This document shows, one piece after another, positions 1 through 11,060 of a stretch of DNA of 22,817 nt. Location of the stretch: assembly GCA_034698045.1 (NCBI GenBank), contig JAQGAU010000898.1:1-22817 (forward strand). The letters are read 5' to 3'. This DNA is from Paramacrobiotus richtersi (lineage: Eukaryota > Tardigrada > Eutardigrada > Parachela > Macrobiotidae). A program made the position numbers and the translations under genes. Each line of letters begins with the position of its first letter. Positions within the stretch are counted from its first letter, which is position 1. The notes below the pieces were generated by a model that was given only the letters and a program-made list of their open reading frames with translations, was not told where the DNA came from and did not search any database.

Positions 1-524
1 GGATACCCAGCTTTAATATCTGGTGCAGGCGGAGCATTTGGATTGCCCGGGAAACGCGGAATATCGATGTAGGCGCCCGGCACTTTAGGGCCTGGCGGAG
101 CGTCGGGCACGCCTGGGTGAATGGGCCCTAATGGATAGTTCCCTTGGACGCTGGGTGCTGGCGGTGCATTTGGATTGTCGGGGAAATGTGGAATTCCGAT
201 GTGGGCATCAGGAACGGGAGGGCCCGAAGGGGCACCGGGGACATTAGGATATTCAGGACCAGCTGGATACCCACCCTTAATATCTGGTGCAGGCGGTGCA
301 TTCGGATTGCCCGGGAAACGCGGAATATCGATGTAAGCTCCGGGAACTCCGGGACCGGGTGGAGCGTCAGGCACAGCTGGGTGAATAGGTCCCAAAGGAT
401 AACTACCTTTCACACTGGGCGCTGGTGGTGCATTCGGGTTATCAGGGAAGTGCGGTATTCCAATATATGCACCAGGTACGGGTGGTCCATTTGGCGCCCC
501 AGGGGTATATGGTAGGTAAGGGTA
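1..524 (-). repeat. 132-bp coding tandem repeat in a 264-bp alternating higher-order array
   Basis: Reading the minus strand, units begin with a Tyr-Pro codon pair at 524, 401, 269, 137 and 5. The first unit is 41 codons and the next three are exactly 44 codons. Two unit types alternate: one with YPLGPIHP...AYIDIPRFPGN...PDIK, the other with YPAGPEYP...AHIGIPHFPDN...PSVQ. The true period is therefore 88 codons (264 bp). Copies one super-period apart are nearly identical at DNA level, for example 1-74 against 265-338. The array continues past the left edge. Confidence 0.9.
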
Positions 525-887
525 ACCTAACTGTGCACTGGGTGCATCCGGTGCTTGTGGTGGTCTTGGATTGCGCGGCAAGGGAATGGTAATAGAATAG
601 GACGGAATGTAGTAGTGTCGTACAGGGTATTGGTTTTCTTGATAGCCGACGGAATTGTCGTAAGAATTTCCGTATTGTGTAGCAAAAATCCCTGAAAATG
701 TACTACTGCAGTTAACTATTTAAGTTCTCCCGCTAAATAACAATTATTTGACAAATCTGCTACATTGTCACTGGACAGTCTGGGCATACAACTGTAGTAT
801 AAGCATATAGACCGGTACCGTACCTGGACAAACGAGGCTCACCAATCCAAATATGACATGCATTAGCATGCTGACAAAGGTCATCAT
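1..887 (-). CDS. Secreted proline-rich tandem-repeat protein (partial, 3' end beyond window)
   Basis: Two exons are visible: 824-887 and 1-691 (continuing left), joined across a 132-nt GT-AG intron (692-823; donor CAG|GTACGG, acceptor TTTTCAG). From ATG 887 the first exon encodes a classical signal peptide (Met, then a hydrophobic run such as HVIFGLVSLVCPG) with likely cleavage just after the splice junction (near GIFAT/QYG), so the product is probably secreted. About 60 residues rich in Tyr, Pro and Asn follow, then 44-residue repeats with the cores FPGNPNAPPAP or FPDNPNAPPAP, YPLGPIHP and AYIDIPRFPGN. The frame is also open upstream for 57 codons to an ATG at 1058; I prefer 887 because it gives a clean signal peptide. 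The composition suggests an extracellular structural protein (cuticle, matrix or eggshell), but I do not recognise a family. The plus-strand ORF over the repeats is a shadow. Confidence 0.75.
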
Positions 888-2993
888 CCGAAGTCCTTCA
901 ACCGAACCCTTTGGATTACCGACTTTTAGAGGCCGCCGGCCGGGAAACTTTGGCCCCTGGCTTTTATTATTCAGAGAGCGGCTAGGACCAGCTGGTGCAG
1001 CATTGCGTGAGGGATGACAAAGTCGTCCAAGAAGATTGGTGACCACAACAAAAAACACCGTAATACATGAAATACAAGATTCGGAAGTATTACTGGTTCA
1101 GTTAAGGGGGTTATCAGAATCGCTTTCACTAAGCTTTGTGGAATAAAACGTCAGTGAGGATAGCAGAGGAACGAGAAATATCTGATACGTAAATTTCTAG
1201 GACATGACTGTTCTAGGTTCTCCTGACACCGAAGTACATGTACATGCATATAAACAATCAGAAACAAATTTTAACGGGCGGACGCACTGTGTCGTATCGT
1301 GACTAATGTGCAGATTTCCCAGATTTCTAAATCAGAGTAATATGCAGCTCCACACAGTGTCATATTGATTCCGTTATTCTATGTGTGCTCACTATCATGA
1401 GAAATAAGAGTTTCGGAAAAGTTTGTGATTTTTCGTTATTGTCCGTTAACCGTATACCTCGACATAAACTTGCGTTGTTGACCTTACAGCCGCTTGTTCA
1501 TACGTGCGAACGTTTGTTCGTTTTAAAATCTGTACCTAAGAACTTGCGGCCAAAAATTGAAACTGCTGAACTTCAAAGAAATTTGGATAGAAGTAATGAT
1601 TCACGATACATGCAGTGTCTTGACGTCGAACACTAGGGTGAAATATACAGTACAATGGGTATCGTTTTGGATGATTTGTGCAGATTATTTTCTTTATGGC
1701 ACCGGGTACGCATGATAGGGAAGAAGCTACTTAACACGCAATCAACTTTGCAAACAAAAAAGCACCAGAATAAATAAATAAATAAATAAATGAATATGAA
1801 CATCAAAATAAATCCGCATCAAAATAAATGAAGAGAAAAATGGCCACGCATTCAACCGTAATACCACAAATTTGATTTCAAAACGCTATGACATGCAGTA
1901 GAACTTAAGAAAGACTAGTACTGTACATGCGCTAGTTTGGTCTTGTTGATTGTGTCGCAAGATGTTGAATTTCAGAATTCGAAAACTCATTACTATCTCT
2001 AGATCTTCTGTACGTAATCATTCGAAATACGTAGTGGAATAAGTTGCACTGCAAGCGGTGACCGGCCTCCCTGTCACTTCACCCGCATGTTGGATAATTC
2101 TGGCGATTAAGATTCCTGAGAAAAACAAGCCAAAACCATCAAAACGGTTGCTACTGTCCAGTGTCCACTGAATAGCGTTTCTCCTAAATTACACTGAATT
2201 ATGCATTAGGAACGACTAGCTGTACAGATTTTGTAGATATTACTGGTGGTAAAATTAGAAATAAGGAGATATGTAATCCAGCTACTCAGCCTTTTACATG
2301 GATTTAGGTTATTTTTTGGTCGAAAATGTACGCACGCGGGTAACGCGGTTCAATATTGCATGATAATAATTATTATGACCTTATTTCCTGCGGCACTTTC
2401 GTAGGCGTAGCTGTTCTTACCGGCTTACAATGAAGGTTAGGGTTTGCACCACAGGTAATATCAAGAATTGTAGGATTATTGCATCAAATAACGTTTGCTA
2501 AATTGTTAATGTACTAGTAATATCTGTAATTGATCGGTCAAGTTGCACATGTGCAAGTGGAATTGTGAAAGGTTGCGTACCGGTACAGTACACGGTATAA
2601 ATGCAGTTACGCTGACTAGTGAGCGCTTGATAAATGTATAGCTGCAGTATTTCTACAGCTTACGCAGTTGTGATAACGGTCCTGCAGCGAACAACAAAAT
2701 TGTCAAGTTTTCAGTTTTGGACTTCAGTCTTCCACTATACTGCCAAATTTTGCAATCAAAAATAAAATCCAGACGGGGAACTTTACGAGAAGGAACTGAA
2801 GACAGCACCAAAAGCATAAAATGTGTTCCCCCATATGCGATGCAAAACCGTTATTTGATTCTCACAATGCAAGCGCTGCGAATAAGAGCAAAAACAATAT
2901 TATGGTACCACTAGATCCAAAAAACCACTTTGTTGAAACCGGCTGTTTTGGACAGCAAAGCTCAGGAAGGAACAAGGAACGGAGTTCATTCTG
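888..2993. other. Intergenic region between the repeat protein and MT1
   Basis: About 2.1 kb with no exon chain I can support. Positions 888-1058 are open in frame with the repeat-protein gene and are probably its 5' leader. Short ORFs at 1385-1636 (+) and 2717-2914 (+) show no recognisable motif; the second lacks an ATG. A TATA-like TATAAA near 2597 sits beside a small palindrome (taccggta, 2579-2586) but has no convincing gene after it. A tetranucleotide microsatellite lies near 1770-1790. Confidence 0.5.
1770..1791. repeat. (TAAA)n microsatellite
   Basis: About five perfect TAAA units in a row within AT-rich noncoding DNA, followed by imperfect copies. Ordinary simple repeat. Confidence 0.85.
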
Positions 2994-3770
2994 CTAAATT
3001 TCAGGCTTAACCGCAATCGCTCCGACCGCAAAATCGTCAATATATCCATCCTCATAAACGCCCGGCGCACTATACGCGTAGCACTTATCCACTCGGAACC
3101 CGACCCTTTCCAGTTCTCTTTTGAGAATATCTTCGTCCATTCCGCATATCGTACTGGGCAAGTTATCTCTCATATCTCGACGCATTTCCGCCTGAGTCAC
3201 CCACCCAATCCACTCCTTCTTGCCTTTATCCTTCATATATTTCTCATACACATCCTGCTCGACATACTGAATCAGCTGAACCGCAGTGATGCAGATGATC
3301 CCGCCCGGAGCCAGCCAACGGTAAAACTTCTCCATGACATCCCGGATAGCTTCGGTATTCGGGAGGAAGTGGATCCAATTAACGGCTAATATGCCACCGA
3401 GAGAAGAAGGCTTCATGTCGAGATCCGCAACATTTCCTGGCATTACCGATAGACGATCGGAATGCTCGGGCTTGACCGTCGCTTTGAGATCCTCAACGTG
3501 TCGGGCATCGAGATCATTGGAAATGACGGTGGCTCCCAGTTCGAGGAGCTTTTTACTACTGTATCCGTATCCGCAGCCCAGATCGGCAATTGGGCCGTTG
3601 ATGGACGGAACCATGGCGAAAAATTCTAGACTGAATCGATAAGATATTTTTAACACAAGATCAGGCTCCGGTAACATGTCCGCTTACCATAGAGGATCCA
3701 AATGCTCAATTACCCAGCCATATTTGTTTAATGTCGGTTTCACCTTGGATAAAGCGTCGTTGTACTCCAT
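2994..3770 (-). CDS. Class I SAM-dependent methyltransferase MT1 (two exons)
   Basis: Predicted 239 residues from exons 3688-3770 and 2994-3630, joined across a 57-nt intron (3631-3687; donor TG|GTAAGC, acceptor GATTCAG). The intron is supported because reading through it meets TAA, whereas the splice restores LDPLCLEFF, which aligns with LDSFCEEFA in MT2. The join falls inside a Cys codon. Motif I is intact (DLGCGYGY, about residues 44-51), followed by the acidic ribose-binding motif NDLD (66-69), a central NWIHFLP, a WLAPGG strand, and a C-terminal VGAIAVKP strand typical of a Rossmann methyltransferase. The substrate is unknown. The architecture resembles bacterial stand-alone class I methyltransferases, so ancient transfer is possible but inferred. 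An ATG inside the intron (3677) gives a spurious shorter ORF without the conserved N-terminal helix. ATG 3770 matches the start of MT2 and MT3 approximately. Confidence 0.86.
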
Positions 3771-4045
3771 AATACTTTTCAGATCAGGGATTTGGTGTGA
3801 GTTTTTCCACAGTAATTCTATCAAAAGAAACCGGAATCGGCCAAACAGGTCTAATTTTATGGTTTGTCCTGGACTGACAAGCAAATCACAATTCATAAAC
3901 AAAGCAGCAAAAGCTTTAGCAGGGAAGACCACTGAAAAATCACTGCAGGAAGTATCATAACAAATCAAAGCGTCTGAAATCCAAACTTACAACGCGGTAG
4001 AACACTATAAGCTATAGTGAGACAACAACCAAGACATATTAATTA

Positions 4046-4073
4046 CTCTACTAATAATGCCTTATTAGTAGAG
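4046..4073. repeat. Perfect 12-bp inverted repeat with 4-nt loop
   Basis: The arms ctctactaataa and ttattagtagag are exact reverse complements around tgcc. The bases immediately outside do not pair. It lies between two divergent genes, and the function is unknown. Confidence 0.9.
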
Positions 4074-4122
4074 AAATGCCTTGCAACAACCTGTAAAATT
4101 TCAAATCGGATGACGCGCCTTA

Positions 4123-4143
4123 CACCCCTCCCGGGGGCGGGTG
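4123..4143. promoter_or_regulatory. GC-rich imperfect palindrome with GC-box-like cores
   Basis: A short island, cacccctcccgggggcgggt followed by g, in otherwise AT-leaning DNA. The GGGGGCGGG core on one strand and the CACCC/CCTCCC run on the other resemble Sp1/KLF-type sites. It lies about 590 bp before the BLTP3 start codon and 350 bp before MT1. Regulatory use is inferred. Confidence 0.35.
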
Positions 4144-4729
4144 CTCCATTGACTTGAATTATTCTGCCGAGCCCGAAAGGAATTTTCTATTGCAAATGCC
4201 AATTACAGCTGACAGCAGTTCGCAGTTTTTGTTTTTTTGTTATTTTGTAGTGAATATTTTGGTCGCTTCCTGGAAACGTTCGACTTGCTAATTCATAATA
4301 TTGTCCTGAAACTTTCTGTGGACATGGATTGCCACGGGGCTCCGCTTTTGCAGTTTTGCTGGGCATTATGATTAGCCGTGGACGTACCGACTTCCCTAGT
4401 TCGGTTTAGCTGGATTGATTTTAATGTCACAATCTCGTGTATACGTAAGTCTCATGTGGTTTGATTTTGAATTTATCTTCTTAATGGTTCCATGTAGACG
4501 TACTTTATGTTCAACTGGCCTTCACTGAATTTATGGGAAAAACTATCAAGTGCGTGGCCACGTTTGCTGTGACAGTTCATATATTGTCACCACAATAGTA
4601 GAAACTATGAAACAGTACAACGAATTAGTTGCATTTGCATGGATGTCTTTGTTAATGCAGATTTGCTAAGCAGTTGCATTTGCGGCGACATCCATTTCGA
4701 CAAGGAATTTTTGGTCGTCGAACAACAGT

Positions 4730-7700
4730 ATGGCTACAGGAATTATAAAAAAGCAGCTTCTCAAAGTTCTCTCCAGGTATGTGCATCTCTGCATGTGGCA
4801 AGCAACGTGTTAACGAAATTTCCTTACGATATTTTTCGTACAGAATCAGCGTTTATGTGTTTACTTCGTGAAACATTGTTGCTGATTTTAGGTTTACAAA
4901 AAATGTTGACCCGGACAAAATTCAGTTTTCGTCGCTTTCCCAAGCATCTTTATCGGATTTGGTCCTTAACGAAACAGTTCTTACGGACATCTTAGAATTT
5001 CCGGCATGGATGAGGATAAACCGGGCTGTGTGCAATCGAGTAACAATTCAGGTTAGTTCATGTGGATAACGAAATGAATATCCGCAATGGAGCGGAAAAG
5101 AAAACATTCGATAAGGATTATGGCGCAATGTAGATTAAATTATGCTACAGCCGCTTTGTGGCCTGTTGTGATAATGCTTCCTTTTCCGCAGATTCGGCGA
5201 GAAAATTATCATTAATTTTTGTACTTGCCTGTTCTTTAACGTAATTGGTATTCTTATTTCAGATACCATGGACGAATCTGTCGTCTCAACCGATCCGCAT
5301 TGTAAGTATGGTATTGTGTGAGATTAGTATCTCCCGTTCTTGTGCTTACGGAGAATACTTTGCTTATACTGAAATAGACGAACTATGAGATTTTAAATTA
5401 CTGGTATTACACCGCTACAGTAGCCAAACTGTTTTAGAATGGACTTCACTGGCTGTTGGAATGTTTTTGATTTTTTTTTAATTTTGATCATATTTCTGGC
5501 CGTTTTTTTGGTTAAATAACCTGCTATCTGACTGAATATTTCTTCTGTGCGGTAGAATATGACCGTTATTATTATTATTCTTCTTCTTCTTCCTCGTAAG
5601 CAGACAACCCGTGTACACAGGACTTCACGTCTGTTTGATTAGAACGCCGTATTGGTGTTATTTATTTAGTTGTTTGAATTGGATATGTTTGCTTTGTGCG
5701 GCAAAATACTACATTCTGTCTCGTTAATTGGTGTGCAGTCGGAAATGAAGGAATGCCATGGGATGCACTGCATACACAGTATGTTTGATGCCAATAATTT
5801 GTAGGCTTTGGATGAGGTATATGCCGATATGGAAACATGCAAGGAGTTTAGAAAGCCTTCTGATTCCCCCATAACGTAGGTGGGCTTAGACAATCTGCAG
5901 CCGCTGATTACACGCAGGCGGAATCCAGCCAAACGCTATGCACACTAAACGATATTTACAGAGCCACGACGGCTTATGGAAGAACGGAAATGGCTCTGGA
6001 TGGTATGTTAATTACTGTAAATATGGTCGAGATGCATTTCCGGGCGCCCAGCTTCCACATGTCTTTCCAGGTAATTGAATTTTTTTTTTCTTGTCGGTCG
6101 ACAAAGTTGCTCATTGTCATTTGCTCATGCAGATCAACAGGGTGAAGTGCTTCTCGACGACATCTAATTATGATGGCACCAACGATCTTCGGTGCGTTTT
6201 TTGAATCATCCAAATGACTGAGTTGCATATCTGACATGCATATCTTTTCCATTTGCTTGATCAGTTCTGATTTGGGAAGTCGATAATTTTCGTATTTCAT
6301 GGTTTCATCGGTGCTGTTGTCATTTTTGGAAATTTGTTTTAGGATGACAAGAATCAAAGACGAAAGCAAAGACGCTATCATGGTGTTCAAGTGCATTGCT
6401 TGGCAGACGTTGCGCGTGGAAGCCACATCAGGACCGGAAAGTCAGGGACTGACCTCTTCCTCGATTCGTTTTATTACGAACGGAGGCCAGGCTCGCATAG
6501 CGCTCAAAAAGCGCTTGTCGGGTATGATGTAACTACAGCCGCTCCTGTGCGTAGAAGTACCATTATATTATGTGCAATCATCCAGTTGTTAATTTTAGAC
6601 TGCGCCCTGCTGGCATCTAGATTGCAAATTGTTATGGATGATCTCCTCTGGGTTTTGACGCCAACCCAGCTGAAGGCGGCGCTTCTGGTAATCGAACAGA
6701 TTAAGGATTTGGCCAAACAAGCCGAGCTACTGGAACGCAATGAGAAAGCTGCAAAGAAACTGGATGTACGTACAAATTACAGGCACGGTTGTATCCCGGG
6801 GTCAATATAAATGGAACCAGTATTATTTATTGGAAGTATTTAAATACAAATGGCACAGTTTTGTTCCGCAGTGAGTATGCTAAGTAGTGGAACTTTATTT
6901 TTTATTAGACAAATTTGGATATGAATCGTAACTCAAAGAAAAGCACCGCAAATGCAAACAGTCCGGCTGGTAAAATGTCGCAGTACTTTGATAAAATTGA
7001 CATTCGGGAGACTTCCTATCATTTTCATCTCGGGAAATTGAATATGCATATATGTGATGAACCAAAACGGACTGAAGCGCCGCGGAAATATGAAGATGCG
7101 GCGATTTTGGTTGAGTTAACGATGCTGAAAGTGGATCACTACCCATTTCATATTCCGAGTAAGTACTTGCTTTGTTGATATGAAAGCGCACATATGCATT
7201 TCAATCGAATAATTGTCAATGTTCCGCAACGTTCGTATCGAACATGCGTGCTCCTTACAGGTACCACTCGGCGGCATTGGTTAGCGTATCAGGAACCGAC
7301 TCCGCAGTACCTAGACTGGCAGACGGATTTTCTGGGGCATTACGTCCGACAGATAGGTGCGTCATATAAGTCGGTGTGTTTATTATTGGCAGAACAATTG
7401 GCGAACACGGGTCCTGTTTATGCCGTGCGTGCTGATTCTGATATCGATCTGTCCGTGTAACAACTGTTTTAATGCTTTGCAGAAGTAACTATTCCGGATT
7501 TGCCGACGAATCCGTTGAAAATGATGATGAATGCGTGTTGGATTTTCCGTTTGGAAGATTTCCGCATAAACAACATGACCACATTCCAGTCGCAAAAATC
7601 CAAGGAAACCGACATCATCAATCAGTTTCCGTTTTGTTGTTCCACCAAAAAACTTTTGCATTTGCCAAAACAGTGCGCAGCGGTTCATGCTGAGTACATT

Positions 7701-10532
7701 GTTCATTATTTTCCACAATTTGTGCCTTTTCGCCGTAAGTGACATTTCTTTGAGCGACGTCATTATGCAAAATGGATTTTTGTTGTTTGCAGCCCCACCG
7801 CATATCATGTCTGTCTACTGCAATCCGCTGCAAATGACACTTGATCCCTCGACGCTGGATTGGTTTTCGTTAATCTGTTCGGAGCTTATTTTTAATGATG
7901 TAAACAGATTCAATTTTACGAAATCTTGGCCGTGACTGAAATCATCATAAATTTTTAGATATCTCAGGGAGGCAATTTATCAGCCGATATGGTCCCAGAT
8001 GTTGCTTGCCGCCTTGAAACATTATTACCAAAGGTGCCGTAATGTGACCAATTTTGATGACATGAAAGACATGAATTAGGATTACTGGGTTATCGTTTCC
8101 TACTGACATTTCCATATTGTTATGCAATCGTGCGCGAAATATTGTAGTTGTGCACTACCGTACCTAACTCATTTTGGTCGCATAATACAGTTCTTACTGT
8201 GATACTATCAGTGAGTACTTAATTTGGATACTTTCTTTTTTTAATGTATGCCAATGTCCTGCAGGTTATTTTCCCAGGATCACCCTTACATTCTTCCAAT
8301 CCGTTCACCAAATGTCTACAACTGCAAAGCGGTCGCGTCATTACGACGAATACAGATGTGGGGCGCACACGAGCGTTGTCGGAAAGTTTAGCATCTTTGG
8401 ACAAATACAGCAGTTCATTTGCCAATGCCAAATCCTTTCCAAATTACCCAGGAGATCCGGATATCTGCTTGTTTTTGGATTTGGCCAACAATCTAGCCCA
8501 GAATCTACCGTTGCCTTTCTCACTGTGGTCGGTATCAGCCGATCCGGTTTGGATTGAGTTTGTAGATCTCAAGATGCCAAAGTTGCGACCGACTCCTTTC
8601 GTGGACGCTATTCCACTGACAGTGTGGATAATTCCGTTGCTGTTCGCGTCTGATCAGATAACTCCCACAGCAGTCCTTTCCTTGGTAGATTTTGCTGCTC
8701 CCGTTATTAAAGCTCAGACAACCGCCGAGGGATACAATACGATGATGCACTGTAACGAAACCGCTATGACAGTCTCGGAATCTGTTGCGAAGATGTTCGC
8801 TCGGGATAAACCAGCAACGGAGGCTGAGTCATTGGTCTTCCAGGCTGTTGCAAATCTTCCGAAGATTGAATTCACTTTGCTGTTGAGTGCAAATCAGTCG
8901 CATTCGGAGTCGCCGGATAGAATGTCTGTGCAAGCGTTGAATAATGCTGTGAAAACGCCGGAACCTCTCGCGGAATTTATTCGCCCACCTGAAAGGGGTT
9001 TTGATGTGGGTTTTTTTGGCGAAAACGATTCGCAGAATCTGGGTTCGGTGGATAATTTGATGCCCAAAGATTTTGACTTCGACGTGCGTTCTATGCATTC
9101 TGGGGTTAGCGAAGCCAGTATAACGGACATGAGCAGCGTAATCTTCGATGATCAGTTCAATGCGATTGCTGCCGAAAACGACGTCCCTGCTTCTCTAATC
9201 TCGGACAACGCTCTGTTGAATCGGACGAATGTGGATCTGGTCTCGCCGTCCAGTAAAGCGATTGTAAGCCCTGTTCTCACTCACAGTCACTGTCAGTCCA
9301 TAGTCACGTAGCCACGAGTGTATTACTTGAGCAAATTGTAGGTGCATCTGTTGGTGATGGAAATCGAGAAGTCCGAACTCATGGTATCAAATTGGAATGA
9401 ATTTCTCGTTACAAAGTTTCGGTTTCTGAACATCGGGATGAAAGAAGGCGGTGAAATGGATTTGGAAGGCGCGAATGAGCGCTACTATTCAAGTACGTGT
9501 GCGTTGGCAAATCTTTTTGGCCTTATCAGACTAACATTTGCATTGGCAAATGCCACATCAAAGATGAAATCCTAAGAAGCGTTGAAAATTGCTTACGTAC
9601 TCCTGAAAAGCGTAGAAAAATTTGCTTCACATTAATCCGTGACCTTTCTAGTTATCCAAAAATACGAAGGATCCGTTTATTGTAGTTTAGATTATGGTAG
9701 TATTATTGTCATTGGTCAGTATAGTATAGGGAGTACTGCTTATGTACTAATGGTATCACTTTAATGCTGCCGATTGAAAGTTAAATAATACCATATTCAA
9801 ACGTGCCCTTTCTGTAGAAGCTTCCCCGGAACCAGGGTTGATGCTGGAGAATGGCCCGGATGTTTCTTCATCGGTTAGCGCACGTTTCCAAATTGAACAA
9901 CTGCCAAACGGAACAGTGGAACGCGCCGCTACGGTGCATTGCGAAGATATGTCATTCGGCTTATCTTCCGAAGCAGCATCTGCAATGGGATCATTTTTTG
10001 CAACGGATGTTGCGGGTGACCCCGTACCCCTGCGGTTACGAATCCAGAATTTTACTATGATGATGACCGACAAAGATGCTGCTTCTCGTGATATTCCGCC
10101 ACCTCCCTTTATAATGAAAATACCGTTATTATTTTGCCGGAGAAGTTTGGATGGGGTGTTTGTTGTCGAACCAGCGAAGCTCATTTGCAACGGTGAGTTC
10201 TCTCTTGACATGGATCGAGCAATATGAATGTTTTGAATATCGCAGTATTTTTCTGATCTTATTATTGTCGTATGTTCAAGCTCCAGTTTGTTAGTAAATT
10301 CTTGTTCGAATAGACAATGATACAGATAATTACGATGACAGGATATGATTGTTTACTCAGAAATATGATATGATTGTATGTGGTTGCAGATTCCGTTAGT
10401 CACGACGAAACTGTGAATGCATCGACTTCCTCGGTACACGAAAAACTGTTCCGTTTGGAAAAGGAACGGAAGCTCATAGAGGAAGAAATCAAGTCGCTAC
10501 AGCTCTCACTGGAGCAGAATCAGAAGCCGTAA
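4730..10532 (+). CDS. BLTP3: UHRF1BP1/UHRF1BP1L (SHIP164, BLTP3) family bridge-like lipid-transfer protein
   Basis: Exons: 4730-4776, 4892-5051, 5263-5301, 5805-5875, 5962-6070, 6133-6191, 6343-6521, 6599-6765, 6909-7158, 7261-7356, 7483-7734, 7793-7899, 7959-8033, 8265-9263, 9342-9492, 9818-10192, 10390-10532. They total 3279 nt (1092 residues); every junction is GT-AG and every phase closes. The N-terminus MATGIIKKQLLKVLSRFTKN is the chorein-type start of the family. Further family hallmarks are IPWTNL (about 70), DDLLWVLT (235-242), SQYFDKIDIRETSYHF, LNMHICDE, VDHYPFH and WIEFVDLKMP. The C-terminus ends in a short coiled coil (LEKERKLIEEEIKSLQ). Family members are long grooved proteins that move phospholipids at endosome/Golgi membrane contacts (known for vertebrate SHIP164). 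Vertebrate proteins are roughly 1,400 residues or more, so this one is compact, mainly in the disordered middle and tail. Its single 999-nt exon is the exception among otherwise short exons. Confidence 0.92.
5302..5804 (+). other. Long intron 3 of BLTP3
   Basis: At 503 nt this is the longest intron of the gene (donor ATT|GTAAGT, acceptor TTTGTAG). It contains a TTA/TTC trinucleotide tract near 5566-5593 and no exon needed for continuity: IPWTNLSSQPIRI joins directly to ALDEVYADMETC, matching the family without a gap. I see no nested gene. Confidence 0.7.
5566..5593. repeat. TTA/TTC trinucleotide microsatellite
   Basis: Runs of tta units change to ttc units within BLTP3 intron 3. Simple repeat only. 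Confidence 0.8.
9493..9817 (+). other. Intron 15 of BLTP3
   Basis: A 325-nt intron (donor TCAA|GTACGT, acceptor TTCTGTAG). The phase on both sides is 1 and the protein reads through as ERYYSKASPEP. A short ORF inside it has no recognisable content. An additional in-phase microexon cannot be excluded by reading alone. Confidence 0.65.
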
Positions 10533-11060
10533 TAATACGACCGTATCTGTGATTATGTTGTTGAGTCAGAGGAGAAATTTCGCAAATTATTGGTTCTAAT
10601 TATGGTTGCGTATTTTTTATATGTTTTAATAACAGTGCGTGTGATAGGTTGTAAGCGTCGAATGTCTCAGAGTTTAACTGTTCAGTTTCTTCCAAAATCT
10701 GCAACAGCAGCTGTATTAGAATAAAGTTCCGGTAGAATTGCTTTTTTTAAAGTGTCAGCTTTTGTTTATAAATACACGATTAAGTGTGTATAGATGTGGC
10801 TACGTCAGCCTGACCATGACGGCTTTGATAGAATTACGTTCGAATACAGTTGGCAGTATTTTACTACAAATAAATCTCGAGATTGTCGTCAACGTATTAG
10901 CAAGATGCATATATACCATCTATATTCTATATGCATCTGGGAGTATTAGCATTTACAATTAAAGAATGACTAAAAAGGTCTGAAACGCTATACGAGACCA
11001 AAGAAGCAGCAGTAACACATCAGGCACACAGAAGTGCGAAGTTAAAATTACCAAGTGTCG
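10533..11060. other. Convergent intergenic region between BLTP3 and MT2
   Basis: About 530 bp of AT-rich DNA holding the 3' UTR and poly(A) signal of BLTP3 and the presumed 3' UTR of MT2. The ORF at 10738-10962 (+) is AT-rich and has no recognisable motif. I see no clear AATAAA on the minus strand for MT2. Confidence 0.5.
10720..10725 (+). terminator. Canonical poly(A) signal AATAAA after BLTP3
   Basis: AATAAA lies about 190 nt past the TAA stop, in the order and distance expected for the 3' end of the plus-strand gene. Confidence 0.6.

Larger units (their letters stand above)
3771..4729. promoter_or_regulatory. Divergent intergenic region between MT1 and BLTP3
   Basis: About 960 bp separate the two start codons. 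It contains a perfect hairpin (4046-4073) and a GC-rich block at 4123-4143 with two opposed GC-box-like cores, the best core-promoter candidate for the plus-strand gene. A consensus-like donor at 4445 (ATAC|GTAAGT) and an acceptor ending at 4660 (TTAATGCAG) could bound an intron in the BLTP3 leader; this is only a suggestion. The ATG at 4639 is out of frame with the BLTP3 start at 4730 and encodes nothing recognisable. No TATA box comparable to those of MT2 and MT3 is seen before MT1. Confidence 0.4.

Noticed and set aside
144-515. Plus-strand 123-codon ORF rich in Trp, Arg and Cys
   Set aside because: It is the antisense shadow of the proline-rich repeat array; its periodicity simply mirrors the minus-strand repeats.
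3684-3968. Minus-strand 94-codon ORF read as a separate gene from ATG 3968
   Set aside because: Its last 28 codons are exon 1 of MT1; the part upstream of ATG 3770 has no counterpart in MT2 or MT3 and the apparent stop lies in the intron.
4639-4995. Plus-strand ORF from ATG 4639
   Set aside because: Out of frame with the well-supported BLTP3 start at 4730 and overlapping its exons 1 and 2; the encoded peptide has no family resemblance.
9756-10211. Minus-strand 151-codon ORF
   Set aside because: Antisense to BLTP3 exon 16, which is supported by phase and family similarity.
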